A stretch of DNA of 17,578 nt. It comes from CAYLHS01 sp964594235. GTDB taxonomy: Bacteria; Actinomycetota; Acidimicrobiia; Spongiisociales; UBA4744. The stretch is from positions 1 to 17,578 of the forward strand of contig CAZQMF010000035.1 in assembly GCA_964594235.1 (NCBI GenBank), read 5' to 3'. A program made the position numbers and the translations under genes. How positions within the stretch are numbered: the stretch's first letter is position 1; each line of letters starts with the position of its first letter. Shown here one piece after another: positions 7,139 to 13,719 of the stretch. The notes below the pieces were generated by a model. The model saw nothing but the letters and a program-made list of their open reading frames with translations, was not told the origin of the DNA and ran no database searches.

Positions 7139-8308
7139 GTGTGTGACACGATCGTCGTTGTCCGATCGGACGGAGTGCTGTTCGCCAAGAACTCGGATCG
7201 CGACCCCAACGAGGCGCAGATTCTCGAGTGGCAGCCGAGGCGTTCGCACCCGGTTGGAGCAACGGTTCGCTGTACACATATCGAGATCCCACAGGCTCCC
7301 GAAACAAACGCTGTCCTCCTCTCGAGGCCGTTTTGGATGTGGGGTGCCGAGATTGGCGCGAATGAGCACGATGTCGTCATCGGCAACGAGGCGGTGTTCA
7401 CCGACCAGCCCTACAACAAGACCGGCCTGACCGGTATGGATTTGATCCGTCTGGCGCTCGAACGTGCCCACTCTGCACGCACCGCGGTCGAAACCATCAC
7501 CACGCTGATCGAACGGTACGGCCAAGGAGGAGGGTGCGGCTACGAGCATCCCGATTTCACCTATCACAACAGCTTCATCGTCGCCGACCCGGCGGAGGCG
7601 TTCGTGCTCGAAACGGCAGGGTCACTCTGGGAGACCGAACGCGTCACCACCGGGGCGCGATCGATCTCGAACGGCCTCACGATTCCCGGGTTCGCGAAGC
7701 ACTCGGACTTCGTGAAGACCACCGTCTCGGCGTGCAGGGTCCGCCAACCGCTCACACAGCGGATCGCCGCCGGGGCAACCGAAGCCGGTGACTTGATGTC
7801 ACTCCTGAGAGACCACAACGGACCGGCACCGTCCTACCACCTCCTCGCCGGAGCCATGGGGGCGCCGTGCGTCCACGCTGGAGGGCTGGCAGCCGGTTCG
7901 GAAAGCGTCGCCTCATGGGTGGCCGACCTGTCGCCCGGCAGTTCGATCCACTGGGTCACGGGCACATCCGCTCCATGCACGGGCATCTTCAAACCCGTCA
8001 CGGTGGATCGTCCCGCCGACCTCGGGCCGCCACCCACCGGCACCTTTGACCCGGAGACAGGGTGGTGGTCCCACGAGCGGCTTCATCGTCGTGTCCTGAA
8101 GGATCCCGATCTCTACCGCTCCTTCGTGCCAGAGCGCGACGATGTCGAACGTCGGTGGCTGGAGGATCCGCCGTCGAGCGAAGAGGCGTTCGCCACAGCC
8201 GCCGGTCTGCTGGAGTCGTGGCTCGATCGGATTCCCGAGACACCGGATCGCCGGCCCAAATTCGTCCGACGGTACTGGCGGGTGAGGAACCGTCAGGCCG
8301 GGTATTGA
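7139..8308 (+). CDS. C69/secernin-like Ntn-hydrolase
   Basis: A 389-aa protein of the C69 peptidase/secernin group of N-terminal nucleophile hydrolases. The N-terminus from this GTG reads MCDTIVVVRSDGVLFAKNSD, so C2 would be exposed as the nucleophile once Met is removed; FAKNSDRDPNEAQ (15-27) is the conserved block that follows. ATG codons at 7121 and 7076 are in frame and would add 6 or 21 residues before the Cys. The 7076 ATG has a possible AGAGG site 10 nt upstream, so that start cannot be excluded. I prefer 7139 because of the -10 box 5 nt upstream and the family's MCDT-type start. Known members include dipeptidases; the substrate here is unknown. No signal peptide is seen. It overlaps the convergent PAP2 gene by 16 nt. 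Confidence 0.85.
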   Translation: MCDTIVVVRSDGVLFAKNSDRDPNEAQILEWQPRRSHPVGATVRCTHIEIPQAPETNAVLLSRPFWMWGAEIGANEHDVVIGNEAVFTDQPYNKTGLTGMDLIRLALERAHSARTAVETITTLIERYGQGGGCGYEHPDFTYHNSFIVADPAEAFVLETAGSLWETERVTTGARSISNGLTIPGFAKHSDFVKTTVSACRVRQPLTQRIAAGATEAGDLMSLLRDHNGPAPSYHLLAGAMGAPCVHAGGLAAGSESVASWVADLSPGSSIHWVTGTSAPCTGIFKPVTVDRPADLGPPPTGTFDPETGWWSHERLHRRVLKDPDLYRSFVPERDDVERRWLEDPPSSEEAFATAAGLLESWLDRIPETPDRRPKFVRRYWRVRNRQAGY

Positions 8309-9180
8309 TCGGCGACCCTGATCCGTACAAAGAGCCATGGAGCGCCGAGCGTTACCCATCCGCCTACGAGTCCGTACCGAACGAGCCGTAGCAGCACGGC
8401 GGGCTCCAAGCCTGCCAACAACGCTCGAGGTCCGACCCATAGTCCGACCAGCACAACCACACCAATCACGAACCGCTCCGCTCGCCGCACCGTCGTACCC
8501 TCGGTGTCGAAACGCACCAGCCGCCGTTCCAGCACCACCCCGACCCCGACACCGAGCGTCGCGCCCACGCCGGTGACGACATCATCGGTGCGCTGGAAGA
8601 GGAGAACGGCCAGCGGCGCCACTGCAACGATGATCAGCTGCCACGCGATGGCGAGACGACGGAACCACCGTTCGACGACGGGCCAGCCGCGCATGAACAG
8701 CCACAGCACCAGCACGCCGATGACATAGCCTCCAAGCACGTCGGTCGGGAAGTGCACCCCGAGGTAGACCCGGGAAACCCCCACACCGACGGCTACCACC
8801 ACTCCGAGGATCCACACCCACCGCCGTCGGGACCAACTACCGAGGAGCCCCCATACCGCTGTGGCGTTCTGCGCGTGCGCCGAGGGGAACCCGTTGGACG
8901 GCTGCGTCTCGATCGCCTTGATACGCGAGTCGAACGTGTACGGGCGGGGCTGGCCGACGACCACTTTGATCACCGTGTTGAGCAGGGCCGAGAACACCAG
9001 CAGCACCATCAATCGCACACCGAGCGCCCGATCCACACACCAGTACACGAACGGCAACACGAGGAGATAGAACTCCTCACTCCCGAAGAACGTCAGCGTC
9101 CTGAAGAGTCCATCGAGTGAGGGGCTCGCCTGCTGCATCCACAGCACGACGTCGCCACCCCACCGCAGGATGCCTTCCAT
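8293..9180 (-). CDS. PAP2 superfamily membrane phosphatase
   Basis: A 295-aa integral membrane phosphatase. The three PAP2 signature motifs are intact: K72 to RP (KVVVGQPRP, 72-80), FPSAHAQN (98-105, acid-base His102) and SRVYLGVHFPTD (136-147, nucleophile His143 with Asp147). Several hydrophobic segments surround them, and the C-terminal third (about 180-285) adds further membrane helices beyond the minimal fold. Related bacterial enzymes remove phosphate from lipid phosphates or undecaprenyl pyrophosphate at the outer membrane face; the exact lipid here cannot be told. The ATG (9178-9180) has AAGGAG 4 nt upstream. It is divergent from pepN across 72 nt, and its last 16 nt overlap the end of the C69 gene on the other strand. 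Confidence 0.9.
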   Translation of the reverse strand: MEGILRWGGDVVLWMQQASPSLDGLFRTLTFFGSEEFYLLVLPFVYWCVDRALGVRLMVLLVFSALLNTVIKVVVGQPRPYTFDSRIKAIETQPSNGFPSAHAQNATAVWGLLGSWSRRRWVWILGVVVAVGVGVSRVYLGVHFPTDVLGGYVIGVLVLWLFMRGWPVVERWFRRLAIAWQLIIVAVAPLAVLLFQRTDDVVTGVGATLGVGVGVVLERRLVRFDTEGTTVRRAERFVIGVVVLVGLWVGPRALLAGLEPAVLLRLVRYGLVGGWVTLGAPWLFVRIRVADQYPA

Positions 9181-9239
9181 GCGGCTCCTTTCTCCCGACG
9201 AACCCTACCGGCGCAACGGGTACCATCTTGGATGAGATC

Positions 9240-9245
9240 AAGGAG
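9240..9245 (+). promoter_or_regulatory. Ribosome binding site of pepN
   Basis: AAGGAG lies 7 nt before the GTG at 9253. It decides the start against an in-frame ATG at 9232, which has no site and would place this sequence inside the coding region. Confidence 0.8.
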
Positions 9246-9252
9246 CCCGAAC

Positions 9253-11745
9253 GTGAACCCCTACCGCCTTCCAGACAACGCGCGTCCATCCCGCTACGAC
9301 ATCACCCTCCGTCCGGACCTCACTGCGGCGACGTTCGCAGGGACGGAAACGATCACGCTCACCGTGACAGAGTCGACCGACGAGTTGATACTGAACGCCA
9401 TCGAGCTGGAACTCGACACGGCGAGCCTCGGTGAACGGACACTGTCGGTCTCGTACGAGACCGACACGGAACGAGTCCACCTCTCCGACGGTGCCCCGAT
9501 CCTCGCCGGCGAACACACTCTCACCATCGCCTTTCGCGGCATCCTCAACGACAAGCTCCACGGCTTCTACCGCAGCACGTTCGAGGACAAGGACGGAGAA
9601 GAACACGTCATCGCCACCACCCAGTTCGAGGCGACCGACGCCAGACGTGCGTTCCCTTGCTGGGACGAACCGGAGTACAAGGCGGTGTTCTCGATCCGCC
9701 TGGTCGCCGACGAGAACCTGCTCGCCATCTCAAACGGAAAGGAGATCGGCAAGCGCGAGCTGGGAGACGGAACCGTCGAGGTGACCTTCTCGGACACGCC
9801 GAAGATGTCCACCTATCTCGTGGCATTCGTCGTCGGACCATTCGTCGAAACCGGACCTGTCGAGACAGCCGGAGTCCCGCTCCGAGTGATCCACCGGGCC
9901 GGGCAGGAGCGGCTGGCATCGTTCGCGCTCGAGGCCGGCGCGCACTACCTCCAGTGGCTGAGCGACTACTACGACATCCCGTACCAAGGTGACAAGCTCG
10001 ATCTGCTGGCAATCCCGGACTTCGCGTTCGGGGCTATGGAGAACCTCGGAGCCGTCACCTTCCGTGACAGTGCCCTCCTCGTCGATCCCGATACCGCCTC
10101 GGATGGAGAGCTCCAGCGAGTTTCCGAGGTCATCGCACACGAGCTCGCCCACATGTGGTTCGGCGACTACGTGACGATGAAGTGGTGGAACGGCATCTGG
10201 CTGAACGAAGCGTTCGCAACGTTCATGGAGATGGTCGCCCAAGATGACTGGAAGCCGGAATGGAAGACGTGGCTGGGTTTCGCTCCCGCACGGAGCGCGT
10301 CAATGGCCCTCGACGCACTCGATTCCACGAGACCGGTCGAGTTTCAAGTGATCGCACCGCACGAGGCGGACGAGATGTTCGATCTCCTCACCTACCAGAA
10401 GGGATCGTCACTGGTTCGAATGCTCCAGCAGTTCCTCGGCGAAGAGGTGTTCCAGAAGGGAGTCAAGACCTATCTCGAGTCCCACGCGTTCGCAAACACC
10501 GAGACCGGCGACCTGTGGGCCGCCCTCGAGCAGGCGTCGGGTCAGCCGGTTGGATCGATCATGGACTCGTGGATCTTCACAGGTGGTCACCCGCAGGTGA
10601 AGGTAGATGTCGGCAACAACGCCATTTCCTTGTCTCAGCGCAGGTTCCAGTTCGAGCAGGACGTCAATGACGACCTGTGGGAGATCCCGCTGAAGATCGC
10701 CTACGGGACCGTAGACGGGACCAAACGCATCAACGAGGTCATGACCGGTCCCGACATCACCATCGACGTTGGAGAGAAGGTCGAGTGGGTGCTTGCGAAT
10801 GCCGGTGGCCACGGCTACTACCGGACGGCATACTCGCCGGCGCTGCTCGACAGCCTCCTCGAGCATCTCGATGACCTCGACCCGCTGGAACGCTACGGGT
10901 TGGTCGACGACGCGTGGGCGAACGTCATCGCCGGTGACATGAGTATCGGCGACTACCTGGAGATGCTCACCCGTTTCAAGGGGGAGACCGAACACGCGAT
11001 CTGGGAGATGATCGTCACGAGTCTCGGCGAGATCTACCACACCTTCGACCAGTCGATCGACGGCTTTGTCCGCGATCTCGTCGGCCCGGCGATGGGGCGT
11101 CTCGGCTGGGAACCGGCCGAGGAAGAGGACGGTCTCACCCGGCGGCTCCGCGGGCTTCTGTTCACAGCGCTCGGTCGGTATGGGAAGGATCAGAGCGTCC
11201 GTTCCGTCGCGGCGGACCTCCTCCCCGGATTGTCTGGCCACTCGATGGATCCGGAGGTCCTGAGGGCGGTTATCGCCGTCTCCGCAAGTGCCGGTATCGC
11301 CGACTACAACGGCTTCTTTTCGATGTACCGGGACGCCGACACGCCGCAGGAGAAGATGCGCTATCTCCACGCGCTCCCGCTCTTCCCCGATCCTGACCTC
11401 GCAGACAGGACGTTCTCCATGGCTATGGATGGGCGCATCAAGAGCCAGGACGGGCCGTTCGTCATCGGAAGGCTCATCGGCAACAAGGACGCGCAACGGG
11501 TCGTTCTCGATCGCTTCATGGGCGCGTGGGACACCATCGTCTCGACGTTCCCGCCGATGTTGATCCGCCGCACGTTCGGGATGCTCTGGACTGCGACCAG
11601 GTACACCTCGGAGATCCACGCGTTCTTCGACGGCAAGTCGGTCAAGCATGCCGACAAGGCGCTCGCACAGCAACTGGAGAACCTCGACGCCATGACGGCG
11701 TTCCGGGCACGAGCGGAAGCCGACCTGGTTGCGTATCTGAGCTGA
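9253..11745 (+). CDS. pepN: M1 family zinc aminopeptidase
   Basis: An 830-aa M1 aminopeptidase that trims N-terminal residues from peptides in the cytosol. It has an N-terminal beta domain with YDITLRPDL, ATTQFEATDARRAFPCWDEP (121-140), the substrate-recognition motif GAMEN (260-264), zinc motif HELAH (296-300) and the third ligand E319 in WLNEAFATFME. A helical ERAP1-C-like domain fills about residues 500-830. The full length and intact motifs point to an active enzyme of the tricorn-interacting-factor/ERAP-like branch rather than E. coli-type PepN. The start is the GTG with AAGGAG 7 nt upstream. It is the first gene of a three-gene run: the DsbB-type gene begins 3 nt after its stop, so the protease and the thiol-redox pair are probably cotranscribed. 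Confidence 0.95.
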   Translation: MNPYRLPDNARPSRYDITLRPDLTAATFAGTETITLTVTESTDELILNAIELELDTASLGERTLSVSYETDTERVHLSDGAPILAGEHTLTIAFRGILNDKLHGFYRSTFEDKDGEEHVIATTQFEATDARRAFPCWDEPEYKAVFSIRLVADENLLAISNGKEIGKRELGDGTVEVTFSDTPKMSTYLVAFVVGPFVETGPVETAGVPLRVIHRAGQERLASFALEAGAHYLQWLSDYYDIPYQGDKLDLLAIPDFAFGAMENLGAVTFRDSALLVDPDTASDGELQRVSEVIAHELAHMWFGDYVTMKWWNGIWLNEAFATFMEMVAQDDWKPEWKTWLGFAPARSASMALDALDSTRPVEFQVIAPHEADEMFDLLTYQKGSSLVRMLQQFLGEEVFQKGVKTYLESHAFANTETGDLWAALEQASGQPVGSIMDSWIFTGGHPQVKVDVGNNAISLSQRRFQFEQDVNDDLWEIPLKIAYGTVDGTKRINEVMTGPDITIDVGEKVEWVLANAGGHGYYRTAYSPALLDSLLEHLDDLDPLERYGLVDDAWANVIAGDMSIGDYLEMLTRFKGETEHAIWEMIVTSLGEIYHTFDQSIDGFVRDLVGPAMGRLGWEPAEEEDGLTRRLRGLLFTALGRYGKDQSVRSVAADLLPGLSGHSMDPEVLRAVIAVSASAGIADYNGFFSMYRDADTPQEKMRYLHALPLFPDPDLADRTFSMAMDGRIKSQDGPFVIGRLIGNKDAQRVVLDRFMGAWDTIVSTFPPMLIRRTFGMLWTATRYTSEIHAFFDGKSVKHADKALAQQLENLDAMTAFRARAEADLVAYLS

Positions 11746-11748
11746 CCC

Positions 11749-12285
11749 ATGGATCCTTCCTTCGCAAACCGGTTCTTCGCACTCGTCACCGTCCTCATCC
11801 TCGTTGCGGATGTCGGACTGGTCGTAGTGCTCATGGGGCGCCGCGGAGTGCTCCGCAGGGCGGGTGACTGGCTCGACGAAGTGCTCGGCGGGGCGACCCT
11901 GTGGCTTGCATGGATCGTGGCGGCCGGCGCGCTCGCCGGAAGCCTCTTCTACTCGGAGATCGTGGGCTTCCAGCCTTGTCAGCTCTGCTGGTACCAACGC
12001 TTCGCCTGGTACCCGCTGGTGCTGGTTCTGCTGATCGCTGCGATCCGCCGGAGCCCCCGCCTCGGGACATGGGCGCTGCCCCTCGTTGCCATCGGATGGG
12101 GGCTGTCCGTCTACCACTACACGATCCAGCTCTTCCCCAACCTCGACGCCGGCGCCTGCACCACCGATGTTCCGTGTACCGCGCGATGGATCTGGGAGTT
12201 CGGGTTTGTCTCGATACCCTTGATGTCCTTCGCCGGTCTGACACTGGTAGGACTCCTTCTGCTATGGGCAAGGGAGAAGACATGA
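11749..12285 (+). CDS. dsbB: DsbB/BdbC-type disulfide bond formation protein
   Basis: A 178-aa membrane protein of the DsbB family, which re-oxidises an extracytoplasmic thiol oxidase and passes electrons to quinone. The first redox pair is C77-C80 in FQPCQLCWYQR, the family hallmark. The second pair is C137 and C143 in GACTTDVPC, in the expected external loop. Hydrophobic segments lie near 9-29, 50-69, 85-100, 106-124 and 153-173; the first is one more than the usual four-helix core. It starts 3 nt after pepN, and its stop overlaps the ATG of the next gene (ATGA, 12282-12285), so it is coupled to its probable partner. Confidence 0.92.
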   Translation: MDPSFANRFFALVTVLILVADVGLVVVLMGRRGVLRRAGDWLDEVLGGATLWLAWIVAAGALAGSLFYSEIVGFQPCQLCWYQRFAWYPLVLVLLIAAIRRSPRLGTWALPLVAIGWGLSVYHYTIQLFPNLDAGACTTDVPCTARWIWEFGFVSIPLMSFAGLTLVGLLLLWAREKT

Positions 12286-12887
12286 AGCGCTCACCCAGAA
12301 TCATCGTGGCCGCCGTCGCGGTCGCCGCCGTCGCGGTGATCGCGGTCGCTGCGGTTCTATCGACTCGTGGCGAGGGAACCACCACCGAGAGCCAGACTCA
12401 GCCGGTCACGGTCACCGGCACGAACCTCCCCCGCTACCCGGACAGTGGAGCGGACCCCGCCATCGGGCTGCCGGTCCCCGAGATCAGCGGATACTCGTTC
12501 GATGGGACCCCGGTCTCGATCACTGCCGACGGGAAGCCGAAGATCGTCGCTGTGCTCGCCCACTGGTGCTCGCATTGCCAGAACGACGTGGAGATGCTGA
12601 CCTCATACATCGATGACAACGGGATGCCACCTCTCGTCGAGTTCTACACGATCTCGACCGGTGCCGATGCATCCTATCCGAATTACCCGCCGTCGAAGTG
12701 GCTGAAGGACTGGCCGGTGCCGACAATTGCCGACTCTTCCACGCTCCAGGCCGCTCAGGCACTCGGCGTGAACGCGTTCCCGTTCTTCGTGTTCGTCACT
12801 GCAGACGGCAACGTCGACTTCCGGTTCCCCGGGGAGGTCCAGCCGGACGTCCTGTACCAGGCGGCTGTCACCCTGGCGAACAGCTGA
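12282..12887 (+). CDS. Exported thioredoxin-fold (DsbA/TlpA-like) protein
   Basis: A 201-aa protein with an N-terminal membrane anchor or signal (hydrophobic from about 8 to 26, after MKRSPR) and a thioredoxin-fold domain from about 63. The active site is WCSHC (C96, C99) and the cis-proline loop is NAFPFF (P167). The N-terminal layout (PVPEISGYSFDGTPVSI) resembles TlpA/ResA-type proteins, but coupling to a DsbB-type gene suggests it acts as the thiol oxidase that DsbB recharges. The ATG overlaps the dsbB stop by 4 nt, with AGGGAG about 5 nt upstream. It probably faces outward from the membrane. Last gene of the operon; a long palindrome follows its stop. Confidence 0.9.
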   Translation: MKRSPRIIVAAVAVAAVAVIAVAAVLSTRGEGTTTESQTQPVTVTGTNLPRYPDSGADPAIGLPVPEISGYSFDGTPVSITADGKPKIVAVLAHWCSHCQNDVEMLTSYIDDNGMPPLVEFYTISTGADASYPNYPPSKWLKDWPVPTIADSSTLQAAQALGVNAFPFFVFVTADGNVDFRFPGEVQPDVLYQAAVTLANS

Positions 12888-12892
12888 AGAGG

Positions 12893-12922
12893 CTTGTTCA
12901 TCGAACAAGTTCGATGAACAAG
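12893..12922 (+). terminator. Perfect 14+14 palindrome after the DsbA-like gene
   Basis: CTTGTTCATCGAAC (12893-12906) is the exact reverse complement of GTTCGATGAACAAG (12909-12922), with AA between. It starts 5 nt after the TGA. A second small hairpin follows at once (CGGTAC, CTC, GTACCG; 12923-12937). Neither is followed by a T-run. The long stem fits a terminator, but the near-absence of a loop also suits a cruciform or a protein-binding operator. Confidence 0.5.
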
Positions 12923-12941
12923 CGGTACCTCGTACCGGGGA

Positions 12942-13000
12942 ACCCTCATCAGATCGCTAACGGTTTGTAGGCGGTTTATGACCCTCAGCAGATCGCTTAC
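12942..13000. repeat. Spaced 20-bp direct repeat
   Basis: ACCCTCATCAGATCGCTAAC (12942-12961) recurs as ACCCTCAGCAGATCGCTTAC (12981-13000), 18 of 20 identical, starts 39 nt apart. Closely spaced subterminal repeats of this kind are known at the ends of some insertion sequences, for example the IS21 family. The second copy overlaps the stop codon of the open stretch described next. Confidence 0.6.
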
Positions 13001-13116
13001 ACGTAGTGGAGGAGGCTGTGGGGTGCTGGGGGGTAGTAGGGCTGGGTGATGGTGTGGTTGATGGGGTAGTTGAATTGGGTGATGGGTTCGCCTTGGTGGC
13101 GGATCTCGACGGTGCG
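12997..13116 (-). pseudogene. Possible transposase C-terminal relic
   Basis: On the minus strand, 39 codons are open between the TAG ending the DUF1232 gene and a TAA at 12997-12999. The peptide reads like a real protein tail (TVEIRHQGEPITQFNYPINH, then a Pro/Tyr-rich end) and is unlike DUF1232 tails. It has no start codon of its own and is followed by the spaced direct repeat. I infer the 3' end of a lost mobile element. The family is not identified, and chance openness of a C/A-rich strand is a real alternative. Confidence 0.35.
13020..13046 (+). other. G-quadruplex-type motif
   Basis: Four G-runs (13020-13023, 13028-13033, 13039-13041, 13044-13046) are separated by loops of 4, 5 and 2 nt, meeting the usual G3+N1-7 pattern. 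It sits in a strongly G-rich, C-poor plus-strand stretch from about 13008 to 13092, inside the putative relic. Confidence 0.55.
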
Positions 13117-13593
13117 CTATGCAGGTGACTGCATGCCGGTGAGCCGGCGCAGGAGCATGAGTCCTTCGGGTGTGCCTTGCCAGTGTCGTTCGACCGCGTC
13201 TGCACCGGCCTGCCGTACGGCGGAGCGGAGCACGCACGCAATCACGATGACGTCATCGGCGTAGCCGAGCACGGGGATGAAATCGGGGACAAGGTCGATC
13301 GGTAGCGCCAGGTAGACGAGGAGCGCGCCCAGTCGACGACGGATTCTGCGCGACACCGTGTCGTCTCGCGACAGATCGGCGAGCAGCCGGCCAACATCGG
13401 GCAGGAATCGTCTCGCCTCCCGCAGGCTGATGCCGCGAGGCCGCACGACCACCAGGAACACGACGAACGCGACCCAGGTGACCGCAAACGCCACGGCCAC
13501 ACCCGCGATGACCCGAACGACTACCACGCCACCATGCTGCCAGACAGTCGCGCGCCGCGTGGCATCCGATCCTGACACGACCCACCACAACAC
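13117..13593 (-). CDS. DUF1232 (YkvA-like) membrane protein
   Basis: Up to 158 aa. One N-terminal membrane segment (about 25-50), then a DUF1232 domain with its hallmark LALPIDLVPDFIPVLGYADD near residues 95-114. Members are small membrane-associated proteins without a settled function. The start is uncertain: the GTG at 13591-13593 has no ribosome site, and the GTG at 13525-13527 would give 136 aa beginning just before the membrane segment, also with only a weak site. The C-terminal end (GMQSPA, then TAG) lies at the border of the possible mobile-element relic, inside the small inverted repeat ATGCAG-GTGA-CTGCAT (13119-13134), so the natural tail may have been altered. Confidence 0.75.
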   Translation of the reverse strand: MLWWVVSGSDATRRATVWQHGGVVVVRVIAGVAVAFAVTWVAFVVFLVVVRPRGISLREARRFLPDVGRLLADLSRDDTVSRRIRRRLGALLVYLALPIDLVPDFIPVLGYADDVIVIACVLRSAVRQAGADAVERHWQGTPEGLMLLRRLTGMQSPA

Positions 13594-13692
13594 CGGCCAC
13601 GGCCGGGCGGCATGGGTGTTCGGCCTGAACGGCCTATCTCCTGAGGGGTTGGCGGACGGGCCGCGAACCTGGAGTCGCCAGGTACGAAGTAC

Positions 13693-13719
13693 GTTCCGTC
13701 GGTTGTCAACCGACGGAAC
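13693..13719 (-). terminator. Hairpin enclosing the acyl-CoA dehydrogenase stop
   Basis: GTTCCGTCGGTT (13693-13704) pairs perfectly with AACCGACGGAAC (13708-13719) over a 3-nt loop. The TGA of the dehydrogenase gene (13706-13708 on the minus strand) lies in the loop and at the top of the stem. There is no T-run after it. A terminator or mRNA-end stabiliser is likely. Confidence 0.6.

Noticed and set aside
9232..9252. An ATG start for pepN seven codons upstream
   Set aside because: It has no ribosome site and would bury the AAGGAG that precedes the GTG at 9253. Family N-termini fit the GTG.
10408..12117. A 569-codon open frame on the minus strand opposite pepN
   Set aside because: It mirrors the codon bias of the pepN and dsbB coding strand, has no recognisable domain, and pepN has complete catalytic motifs across the region.
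12755..13241. Longer minus-strand open frames across the dsb end, relic and DUF1232 tail
   Set aside because: They have Pro/His/Arg-rich low-complexity translations, cross the palindrome and repeats, and conflict with the clear DUF1232 and DsbA-like frames.
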